Source of the DNA: Clostridium estertheticum
GTDB taxonomy: Bacteria; Bacillota; Clostridia; Clostridiales; Clostridiaceae
Assembly (NCBI RefSeq): GCF_011065935.2
Contig: NZ_JAAMNH020000001.1
Location: 3,183,001-3,247,000 of the forward strand
Reading direction: 5' to 3'
Length of the DNA: 64,000 nt
In this document: positions 33,713 through 42,104 of the stretch, in pieces
Position numbering within the stretch: position 1 is the stretch's first letter
Layout of the letters: each line of letters starts with the position of its first letter
The notes under the pieces: generated by a model
The model's input: only the letters and a program-made list of their open reading frames with translations
Database searches by the model: none
What the model was told of the DNA's origin: nothing
Translations under genes and position numbers: made by a program

Positions 33713-35728
33713 CTATTTTCTTTTTTTGTTTCTTGTCTTATTTTTATTTTCTTGTCTGCTTCCAAAATTCGTTTTATTTTCGGTGGTAGTTGCCTTACTC
33801 TTATTTTTATAGTTTTTATTTGAAACCTTATCTTTAGTTACAACTCTTACATTTTTCCCTTCTTTGCCCTTTTGTTGTTTTGGTTTGTTGTTTGAGGTAT
33901 TTAAGTGTTCTTTATTTTTTTGACCTCGTGGTTTTATTAAACACTTAGGTCCGTAACCTATTAGATCTTCTCTATTTGCCTCAATTAGTGCAGAATATAC
34001 CAAATCATATTTCATAGGATCTTTAAATTGAAGTAATGCCCTTTGCATGGCTTTTTCATGCTTGGTTTTAGGTATATGAACTTCTTCAAGGGTATTTGGA
34101 TCAAGTCCTGTATAAAACATGGTTGTTGATGGTGTACCTGGAGTTGGATAGAAATCTTGAACTTGTTCAGGTTGGTAATTAGTATCCCTAAGGTATTCTG
34201 CCAGTTCTACTGCGGAACTTATGCTACACCCTGGGTGGCTAGACATTAAATAAGGAATAAGATATTGTTTTTTTTCTATTTTCTCAGTAGCCTTATAAAA
34301 CTTTTCCCTGAATTTATCATAAGTTCTACCTGCTGGTTTGCCCATAAATTTTAAGACTTTATGAGAAACATGCTCTGGTGCAACCTTTAGTTGGCCACTG
34401 ACATGATGCTTAATAAGTTCATTAAAAAAGGTTTCATTTTTGTCTGCCATAATATAATCATAACGAAGCCCGGAACGTACAAAAACTCTTTTAACCTTTG
34501 GTAATTCTCGAAGTTTTCGGAGCACGTTTAAATATTCCATATGATCAACATTTAGATTCTTGCAGGGAGCAGGATGCAAACATTGCTTATCTTTGCAAGC
34601 ACCTACTTTTAATTGTTTATCACAGGCAGGTTTCCTAAAATTTGCTGTGGGACCTCCTACATCATGTATATATCCTTTAAAATCTTTTAATTTTGTAATT
34701 TCGATTGCTTCTTCTAATAGTGATTTTTCACTTCTACTTTGCACAATTCTGCCTTGATGAAAAGTTATGGCACAGAAAGCGCAGCTACCAAAACATCCTC
34801 TTGAACTAACTAAACTGAACTGAACTTCTTCGATAGCCGGTATTCCACCCATCTTTTCATAAATAGGATGATAATTTCTTTGATAAGGCAAACCATAAAC
34901 AACATCTAATTCTTCTCTAGTTAGTGGCATTTCTGGTTTGTTTTGAACAAGATACTTATTAGTATGCTTTTGTACTATAACTCCACCCCTAATAGGGTCT
35001 TGTTCATCATATTGTATTTTAAAAGCCTGTGCATATTTTTTCATATCATTGCAGACTTCTTTATAGGTTGCTATTTCAACGTAGTCACCAATACTACCTA
35101 TATCCTCTGTTACATAACATGTACCAAGCACTTGTGTAATGTCTTTTATATCTATACCTTCATTTAATTTATTTGCAACGTTAACAACTTGTTTCTCACC
35201 CATGCCAAATATTAGTAGATCTGCCCCACTATCAATTAACATAGATTTTCTTACCTTGTCACTCCAATAGTCATAATGAGCAAAACGCCTTAAACTTGCT
35301 TCTATACCACCAATAATAAGAGGAATCCCTTTATATGCTTCTCTTATTTTATTGCAGTAGACTATTGTTGCTCTGTCAGGACGAAGTCCCATCTTTGCAC
35401 CAGGAGAATATAAATCCTTTTCTCTTATTTTTTTACTTACTGTATAATGATTAACCATAGAATCCATATTACCAGCATTAACTAGAAATCCTAGTCTTGG
35501 TCTACCCAGTTTCTTAAAGTCCTCAGTATCTTTCCAATCAGGTTGCGCTATTATTCCTACCTTATAGCCTTCATTTTCTAGAACCCTTGAAATAATTGCT
35601 GTTCCAAAACTATGATGATCTACATATGCATCCCCTGTAACTATAATAAAATCTAATTCACTCCAACCTCTATCTAAAATATCACTTTTACTAATAGGTA
35701 AATATTTATTATCTTTAATTACTTCCAC
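33713..35728 (-). CDS. ygiQ: YgiQ-family radical SAM protein
   Basis: 671 residues, typical for YgiQ. An N-terminal segment with IIVTGDAYVDHHSFGTAII and FLVNAGNMDSMVNHYT precedes the radical SAM cluster C312-x3-C316-x2-C319 (RGCFGSCAFC). The C-terminal region has MSSHPGCSISSAVELAEYLR and FYPTPGTPSTTMFYTG. The last 60 residues are a Lys/Asn/Thr-rich basic tail. The reaction is not established. The start is GTG (35726-35728) overlapping a weak AAGAAGG; no better start was seen. Confidence 0.92.
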   Translation of the reverse strand: MEVIKDNKYLPISKSDILDRGWSELDFIIVTGDAYVDHHSFGTAIISRVLENEGYKVGIIAQPDWKDTEDFKKLGRPRLGFLVNAGNMDSMVNHYTVSKKIREKDLYSPGAKMGLRPDRATIVYCNKIREAYKGIPLIIGGIEASLRRFAHYDYWSDKVRKSMLIDSGADLLIFGMGEKQVVNVANKLNEGIDIKDITQVLGTCYVTEDIGSIGDYVEIATYKEVCNDMKKYAQAFKIQYDEQDPIRGGVIVQKHTNKYLVQNKPEMPLTREELDVVYGLPYQRNYHPIYEKMGGIPAIEEVQFSLVSSRGCFGSCAFCAITFHQGRIVQSRSEKSLLEEAIEITKLKDFKGYIHDVGGPTANFRKPACDKQLKVGACKDKQCLHPAPCKNLNVDHMEYLNVLRKLRELPKVKRVFVRSGLRYDYIMADKNETFFNELIKHHVSGQLKVAPEHVSHKVLKFMGKPAGRTYDKFREKFYKATEKIEKKQYLIPYLMSSHPGCSISSAVELAEYLRDTNYQPEQVQDFYPTPGTPSTTMFYTGLDPNTLEEVHIPKTKHEKAMQRALLQFKDPMKYDLVYSALIEANREDLIGYGPKCLIKPRGQKNKEHLNTSNNKPKQQKGKEGKNVRVVTKDKVSNKNYKNKSKATTTENKTNFGSRQENKNKTRNKKRK

Positions 35729-35845
35729 CTTCTTTTACTTTAATCGTAAATCCCAATATATAATTCAAAATATAATTATAGCATTCTTTACGCTTAATTT
35801 CTTTGAAAATATTAAATTTCAAAAATTCTCGTATTTTATTTACAT

Positions 35846-38776
35846 TTATTCATGAATTTCAATATTATAAAACTTTTTATTTGAAAGTAAATCGGTAAAA
35901 TCCGTAACGCTTAGTGGTTCGCTATAATAATATCCTTGCGCCTGATCACAACCTCTTTGCATTAAAAATTTTTCTTGTGCCTCCGTCTCTACCCCTTCAG
36001 CAATAATCTTAAGACCAAAGTTCTTACCAATTTCAATTATAGTGTTGGCTAGTGATCCATTGTCGATATCTGGTATATCCTTTATAAATGATCTATCTAT
36101 TTTTAATTTATCTATAGGTAGCTCTTTTATATAACTTAAGCAGGAATATCCAGTTCCAAAATCATCCACTGCTACCTTCACAGATTTTTCTCTTAACTTT
36201 TTTAAAGTCTGAATTACTTTTTCCATATTATTAATAAAAATGCCTTCAGTAACTTCAATTTCTAAATTCTTTGCTAGAAGCCCCGTTTCTAATAAAGTGT
36301 CCTTAACTATGGCAAATAAATCTGTTGTGGTAAATTGTAATGGTGAAACATTTATGGCAATACACAAATTATCATAACCAATGTCATGCCATTTTTTAGT
36401 CTGTTTGCAAGCATTATAAATAACCCATTGACCTATTTCTTGAATTAAACCAAACTCCTCAGCTAGGGGTATGAATTCATCAGGCGTTATCGGGCCTAGA
36501 ACCTTGCTATTCCATCTAAGTAGCGCTTCCATCCCAATGATTTTCTTAGTGCTAAAATGTATTTGTGGTTGATAATGTAATTCTAATTCATTATTAGATA
36601 TTGCATGTCTTAGTTCATATACCATATTCATTCTCTTTTGTGATATAGTGTTCAATTTTTCATCATAAAACTTATATTTCCCCTTTTGGTTTTCTTTTGC
36701 ACGATTTAGTGCAATAGATGCAAATTTTAACAATGAATTTGCATTATCACTATCCCTCCGGCAAGTGCTTATTCCCATACTAACAGTTGTAAATATTTCT
36801 TTGTTTTTTACAAAAATAGGATTTTTAAATACATTTAAAATATGTTCAGCCTCTGTAATCATTCTTTCAGGCCCTTCAATGTTATGATAGAGAACTACAA
36901 ATTCATCACCTGTTATTTTATAGATTTGACCTACACTTTTTATACCCTTTAAGCGAGCTGAAATAATCTTTAAAACTTCATTTCCCCCATGTCTTTCGAT
37001 AGCTTCATTTATTTTTCTGAAATCATCAATACCTATTATAATTACTGAGATACTTTCATATAACTTAAGATATTCCTCTAGATCCCTTTCTAAAGCATTC
37101 TGATTTGGTAAATTTGTGGTAGTGTCATAACTTTCTAAACGTTTAATAATGCGCTCTTTATCCTCTCTATATTCTATTTCATTTTTAAGCACTCCATTTT
37201 GATCTTTTAAACGCTGAAAAGTTGTTTTAATTTCATAAAGCATTTTTTCAATGGTTTCAGCAAGTCTTCCAAATTCATCATTAGACTTTACATCTAAATT
37301 TACCTCATAATTTCCATTCTTTATCTCTAAAGCAGCATATTCTAACTTCTTTAAATTATTTGTTATTTTGCTAAATAACAAATAAATGATAATTCCAAGA
37401 AATAAAATAATACCTACAGATATATAAGTTTGATTAACAAGGATCTGCCGTTTAGTTCCGCTTATTTGCTCGCGTACATTATTATATGTTCCATACAACT
37501 CTTGTTTAGGAACTAAAAATCCCAAGGTCCATGTGTCTTTTGAAAAAGATTTTTCCTTGCTCCAGGTATTAAAAGAACTTAAATTTTGTTGAAAATGAAT
37601 ATAATTTTCCCCGTTTATAGTGATTTCGGTTTGCTCAATTTCCATAGTAGTAGGTAGTTTTATTTTTTTTACTGACTCATATTTGCTATCCTTAAAAAAT
37701 CTTTGCATTGCATCATACTCTGCGCTAGAGGTTGGCTTTAAGGTAGAATCTATCATAGTTTTTAGTCCTAATATTTTTTCTCCACTTTCATTTACTGCAA
37801 ATATATTTCCATTAGAGTGGCTTAAGTATGCGAACCCACTACTCGCAAGTTTTAAATTTCTTGTATAATTTATTATTTCATCTAATTCAATATCTAGGGC
37901 AATAGTCCCTTTAAATGTGTCTCTTTGCTTATTCCAAAGTGGTAAACTTAAGGTCATTATCACTTTCCCTGTAGATCCATCTATATAGGGTGGCTTAATT
38001 ATAGCTAGTGTTTCAGGGTTTTTTTTATATTTCTCATTATTTTTCATTAGTTTTTCAAAATCTTCAACTAACCCTGGGTTAAAAGCTTGTAAAATAGGAG
38101 TGTCCACAATAGCTGGATATATTTTATCAAATCCATTACCTATATCATTCCATGGAGCACTTCTTATAAACTCTTGTCCCTTTGGTCCTTGATAATATAC
38201 AGCTACTTTTTTTTCACCATATTTATAGATAGAGGGCAAAATCAAATCAAGAATTGTGGATCGATTAACTTCCTTTTGAACTTCAGGTTTTATTTTCATG
38301 TTTTTATCCAAAAGATATCTTTCAATGTACAAAACAGTAGGCTTATTAGGTGTATTTTGATACCATCTTCCATTGAAACTTATATTATCTTTGAAAAAAG
38401 GCAATGCATTTGCAGTGCTAAGTAATGGTTTGAATTGTTCTTCATTATCTAAAATTTTCTGATAAATGTCTGCAGTTATAGCTTGTTCATCAAAAAAACG
38501 ATTCATTTTAGTCGAGATAAGTTGTGAGGTAATGCTTATATAGTTATTCAAATATTCTTCATTTAATGTTACCAGTCCGTTACTTATTTCTTGTGATGAG
38601 TTATTGTATAATTCATTAATGCCTGCGTATGACACATAGACTGTTAATAGTAAGGCTATACATACACTTGAAATGGAAATAAAGTAAATTTTCAAATGAA
38701 ATTTACACAATAGTCCCTCTTTTGTTTTATTAATTACTTTTTTGCATAGTGAACTTAACTTCACAAGACTGCACAT
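35846..38776 (-). CDS. Membrane sensor with HAMP, GGDEF-like and EAL domains
   Basis: 976 residues. Two membrane helices (about 28-48 and 448-468) flank a long Cache-type sensor domain. A HAMP region (about 470-525), a GGDEF-like domain (about 550-710) and an EAL domain (about 720-976) follow. The GGDEF signature is TGDEF (from residue 622), a mild deviation. The EAL domain keeps EALLRW (Glu750) and DDFGTGYSCLSYIKELPIDKLKID, so it should hydrolyse cyclic di-GMP. Net phosphodiesterase activity is likely. The ATG start has AAAGG directly abutting it; a GTG four codons in is an alternative. Confidence 0.9.
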   Translation of the reverse strand: MCSLVKLSSLCKKVINKTKEGLLCKFHLKIYFISISSVCIALLLTVYVSYAGINELYNNSSQEISNGLVTLNEEYLNNYISITSQLISTKMNRFFDEQAITADIYQKILDNEEQFKPLLSTANALPFFKDNISFNGRWYQNTPNKPTVLYIERYLLDKNMKIKPEVQKEVNRSTILDLILPSIYKYGEKKVAVYYQGPKGQEFIRSAPWNDIGNGFDKIYPAIVDTPILQAFNPGLVEDFEKLMKNNEKYKKNPETLAIIKPPYIDGSTGKVIMTLSLPLWNKQRDTFKGTIALDIELDEIINYTRNLKLASSGFAYLSHSNGNIFAVNESGEKILGLKTMIDSTLKPTSSAEYDAMQRFFKDSKYESVKKIKLPTTMEIEQTEITINGENYIHFQQNLSSFNTWSKEKSFSKDTWTLGFLVPKQELYGTYNNVREQISGTKRQILVNQTYISVGIILFLGIIIYLLFSKITNNLKKLEYAALEIKNGNYEVNLDVKSNDEFGRLAETIEKMLYEIKTTFQRLKDQNGVLKNEIEYREDKERIIKRLESYDTTTNLPNQNALERDLEEYLKLYESISVIIIGIDDFRKINEAIERHGGNEVLKIISARLKGIKSVGQIYKITGDEFVVLYHNIEGPERMITEAEHILNVFKNPIFVKNKEIFTTVSMGISTCRRDSDNANSLLKFASIALNRAKENQKGKYKFYDEKLNTISQKRMNMVYELRHAISNNELELHYQPQIHFSTKKIIGMEALLRWNSKVLGPITPDEFIPLAEEFGLIQEIGQWVIYNACKQTKKWHDIGYDNLCIAINVSPLQFTTTDLFAIVKDTLLETGLLAKNLEIEVTEGIFINNMEKVIQTLKKLREKSVKVAVDDFGTGYSCLSYIKELPIDKLKIDRSFIKDIPDIDNGSLANTIIEIGKNFGLKIIAEGVETEAQEKFLMQRGCDQAQGYYYSEPLSVTDFTDLLSNKKFYNIEIHE

Positions 38777-38972
38777 CCTTTATATAAAAATTTTAAGAAA
38801 TTTTGTCTAAAAAGAAAAAAACATACATATATATACTACTATATACATATGTATGTCTTTTATCAATAGAATATTAATAAAAAAAATTCATAATGAATTA
38901 AAAATATAATTCACTTTTCACATTAAATCTTTTAAAACCATATATTTTTTTAAATAGACTAATACAATGCAG

Positions 38973-39062
38973 TCAAATGTTTAAAAGGAGCCTTTTAGCA
39001 TACGCATCAGCTATGAATACATCAATTATACTATCGTCATTATATTTTAAAACTTTAACCAC
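38973..39062 (-). pseudogene. Remnant of a DUF192-type gene
   Basis: GTG at 39060-39062 with AGAGGTG upstream opens only 29 codons before TGA at 38973-38975: VVKVLKYNDDSIIDVFIADA then YAKRLLLNI. This resembles the start of DUF192 proteins, where an IADxxxKRLLGLM segment is followed by about 80 more residues. DUF192 genes are common in tad pilus loci. Short, so the match is suggestive only. Confidence 0.4.
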
Positions 39063-39091
39063 ATTATCACCTCTAGAACATTTTTAACATT

Positions 39092-39360
39092 TTAATTGGT
39101 GCTTTCATAGCTGACTCTCTTGCTACTTATTGCAATGGCCCTGGCCATGGCACCATCAAAAGACAATCCAGTGTATAAGGTAATTCCCTTACAATCATTT
39201 TTTTCCTTGTACTTATTTTTTTTGAAAGGTAGAAATTAAAAATTGTACTAATAAGTAGCATTATAACTATCGAAATAGTAAGTGCCTTCAAAAAATCAGC
39301 TCCGATACTATAGCTTAGAAAGCTACCATAACCACAATTATTCCTGAAATTTAGATTCAT
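39092..39360 (-). pseudogene. Remnant of tadC (type II/IV secretion inner-membrane protein)
   Basis: A 77-codon frame (39127-39360) contains a membrane helix and FYLSKKISTRKK then RELPYTLD, the typical TadB/TadC stretch. The expected continuation, VEAGLSFDGAMARAI, appears in another frame right behind it as GLSFDGAMARAIAISSKRVS, ending at TAA 39092-39094. The junction, ACACTGGATTGTC, looks like a short deletion between CTGGAT repeats. TadC normally has about 300 residues, so both ends are missing too. The fragment overlaps the 3' end of the response regulator gene. Confidence 0.65.
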
Positions 39361-40012
39361 AATAAAGCTGAATGTGCTGATCTAGAGCAAAAATAGCGGC
39401 ATGAACACGATCATGTGCTCCTATTTTTCTAAACAAGTTTGTGGCGTAGTTCTTCACTGTTTTTTCTGATATAAACAGACGTTCTCCAATATCTTTATTG
39501 CTTAATCCTTTTGAAATATATAATAAAACTTCAATTTCTCTTTTTGATAAGGAATCTAGGATACACTGCTTATTTTTTTCCTTTATTTTAAACCCCGAAA
39601 ACAGAGCAGAAACTAATAATTTATCAATATATTTGTCTCCCCCATATACAGTTCTGATAGCCTCCACAATTTCTGTGCCTGCAGAATCTTTAAGTACATA
39701 TCCATCTGCTCCATTATTAATAGCGTCTAGAATAAAAGTCATGTCATTTTCCACCGTCAGCATGATTATTTTTATACTCTTTAATTTTTCCTTTACCCTT
39801 TGGAGAACTTCAAGCCCATCCATTAAAGGCATTTTCATATCTAATAATATGACATCTGGTTCACAACTCTTTAACATATCAAGCACCTTCTCACCATTTT
39901 CAGCCTCTCCAACGATAATTATATCATCCTCAAAACTGATTATTCTCATTAACCCTTGTCTAATGAGATCGTGGTCATCTGCTATTAATACTTTAATTTC
40001 CTCTTTTTTCAT
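39338..40012 (-). CDS. DegU/NarL-like response regulator
   Basis: 224 residues. The receiver domain has ADDHD and phosphoacceptor Asp58 in VILLDMKMPLMDG. The LuxR-type helix-turn-helix is LSKREIEVLLYISKGLSNKD then ISEKTVKNYATNLFRKIG, close to DegU. Its ATG lies 20 nt inside the kinase gene with GGGAGGTGA upstream, so the pair is coupled. The C-terminus (LYYESKFQE) runs into a tadC remnant and may itself be altered. Its original targets may have been the surrounding tad genes. Confidence 0.9.
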   Translation of the reverse strand: MKKEEIKVLIADDHDLIRQGLMRIISFEDDIIIVGEAENGEKVLDMLKSCEPDVILLDMKMPLMDGLEVLQRVKEKLKSIKIIMLTVENDMTFILDAINNGADGYVLKDSAGTEIVEAIRTVYGGDKYIDKLLVSALFSGFKIKEKNKQCILDSLSKREIEVLLYISKGLSNKDIGERLFISEKTVKNYATNLFRKIGAHDRVHAAIFALDQHIQLYYESKFQE

Positions 40013-41174
40013 CTTTAATCACCTCCCGATTAACTGGAATCACTACATTATAAGTGCAGCCCGCTCCCGTTGACGATTCTATATGAATTCGGCCTTGTAA
40101 TTGGTTCACTCTATCCAATATTCCAATAAGTCCATAAGAAGTTCCTTTGGTTTTTACTCTTTTTAAAGTTTCTTCCACATTGAAGCCAATGCCGTCATCT
40201 GATATGAGTAGCCTTAAATATTTTGTACCAAAATCTAATTTGACCTCCACATGCTTTGCTTTGGAATGTTTTTTTATATTATTAAAAATTTCCTGAACAA
40301 TCCGAAAAACTGCTACTTGAATAATGGATTCTACCTCTGTGTCCATAGGTTTCAATTTTAACTTAACATCCATACTAAAATCTTCAGAAATGGATTTTAC
40401 AGCTTGTTCAATTGTTTTATTTAACCCTAAATCATCTAATGTCATAGGTCTTAAATCAAAAATTATACTTCTAACCTCTTTTAAGGCCACTTTTACACTT
40501 TCTTTTAAATCAGATAATTCTTTTAGTCCTTCATGTAAATCCTTTTGAATAATTATAGTACATATATCTGCTTTCATAATAAGATTGGCAATGTGTTGTG
40601 CTGGCCCATCATGAATGTCCCTTGATATTCTCTTTCTCTCATTTTCTTGGGCTTCTAATATTTTAATTCCAATAAACATTTCAGAGCTTTTGTCAGCTCC
40701 CTCTAAAACTGAAAGTATGTCGCCCTCTAAATATCCCATAGCAATACTTATTTGATTAATTACTTTTTCTGAATTATCTAGATTTTTTATAGACTTTTTC
40801 AATACTATTTCCAGCGCATCTCTTCTTTCTCTAAGCCGCTTTTCATCATTTTGCTTCATAATAAACTTTACTCTAATATCCGAAGCACTTTCATATACAA
40901 ATTTAATTTCCTCCTCGTTTAATGAGTTAAATTTCTTTGAAACCTCCACTAGTTTTTTACGCATAAGTTTATCCTGTGCTTCAAGTGAGTCAACTTCATT
41001 AATAACCATATCTATATTTGCTTTGATTAACAAAAGCTCTGATTTTTGAATTTCATACTCTATCCTTACATTATCAACTATTTCAAGAATTTGTTCGCGG
41101 CTATTACTTATCTGTTTAATAATTTTTTTTATAATGTCATTAATATTACCAATATCTATACTTAAATTATTCAT
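39993..41174 (-). CDS. DegS-like sensor histidine kinase
   Basis: 393 residues, no membrane helix, so cytoplasmic. The N-terminal 180 residues are a long coiled coil, as in DegS. The HisKA_3 segment ENERKRISRDIHDGPAQHIA carries the phospho-acceptor His188 and is followed by an ATPase domain (NIKKHSKAKHVEVK, ISDDGIGFN, TSYGLIGILDRV). It partners the DegU-like regulator. ATG with AGGTGATAT upstream. Confidence 0.92.
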   Translation of the reverse strand: MNNLSIDIGNINDIIKKIIKQISNSREQILEIVDNVRIEYEIQKSELLLIKANIDMVINEVDSLEAQDKLMRKKLVEVSKKFNSLNEEEIKFVYESASDIRVKFIMKQNDEKRLRERRDALEIVLKKSIKNLDNSEKVINQISIAMGYLEGDILSVLEGADKSSEMFIGIKILEAQENERKRISRDIHDGPAQHIANLIMKADICTIIIQKDLHEGLKELSDLKESVKVALKEVRSIIFDLRPMTLDDLGLNKTIEQAVKSISEDFSMDVKLKLKPMDTEVESIIQVAVFRIVQEIFNNIKKHSKAKHVEVKLDFGTKYLRLLISDDGIGFNVEETLKRVKTKGTSYGLIGILDRVNQLQGRIHIESSTGAGCTYNVVIPVNREVIKDEKRGN

Positions 41175-41387
41175 TATTATATCACCTGCTTTTATTGATT
41201 TTTTTAATAATAAATAAAATTTTTATATTATATCCTTGTAGAATTTTAAAACCATAGATTACAAGAAATATTTTATCTACAATAGATATATCGTCTAATA
41301 TCTTCATTTCATAATAGCAATTAACACTTTCAATATGATTTTATTTTTTTACTATTATTAAATTAAAAATCACATTAAAATTAACTA

Positions 41388-41904
41388 TCAAATAATACTA
41401 AAAAAATGGAAGGCTATAAAACTCCCTAGTGCTAAAAAAGGGCCAAAAGGTATATGATCTTTTCTTTTTTTTATTTTAAAGAGCAATAATAATATGCTTA
41501 TTATAGAGGCTATAACAAAGGCTAAAAACAGTGCAATTAAAACTCCTTTTGCCCCCAAAAATATTCCAAGCACAAACATCAATTTAATATCTCCACCACC
41601 TAAAGCACCAGGGACTAGTGCTAATATAAGAAGTAATCCTCCACAAGTAGCATTCCCACTACAGCATTTATAAAAGAGATATTATTAATAAATGAACAAA
41701 GAACACCCATTGCTAATGTAAAACCAATTATTTTGTTTGGAATAATTTGATGCTCCATATCAATAAAAGAAACAACAATAAGTATAGAATCTAAAACTAA
41801 GGCTTCAGTTTTTTCATTGCCACTAACTATGAAAGAAATTTTTTTATAATTATATTTAAAAAATACCCAGTGACTAATCCACAGAGTAAAACCACTTTAG
41901 ACAC
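41388..41904 (-). pseudogene. Broken type IV prepilin peptidase (TadV/CpaA/PilD type)
   Basis: Three overlapping frames together spell one prepilin peptidase. Frame 1 from GTG at 41904 gives GLVTGYFLNIIIKK; frame 2 gives SFIDMEHQIIPNKIIG with the first catalytic Asp; frame 3 gives LVPGALGGGDIKLM with the second Asp and runs on to PFGPFLALG and a stop at 41388. The first shift lies near an A-run, the second near 41650. Both active-site aspartates remain, so the decay is recent. It would process pilin precursors of a tad/type IV pilus. Confidence 0.75.
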
Positions 41905-42104
41905 ACTAACACCCTTTTGTTTATTATAAAATCTATGATAATTAGTAAATGTAATGTCTTAATATATATATCTTTATGGTGAATTATATATATAATATAT
42001 AGTATGTATATAAACTCATTTCCAATGTAAAAGTAAGCTTTTTTATGCTTTTATTGTAACAAATATACTATGGATAATGCTTATCTCTATAAAGGATGAT
42101 GAAA

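Noticed and set aside
39127..39360. A 77-codon frame as an intact small membrane protein
   Set aside because: It overlaps the regulator gene, lacks a ribosome binding site, and its sequence is explained as a piece of tadC that leaves frame.
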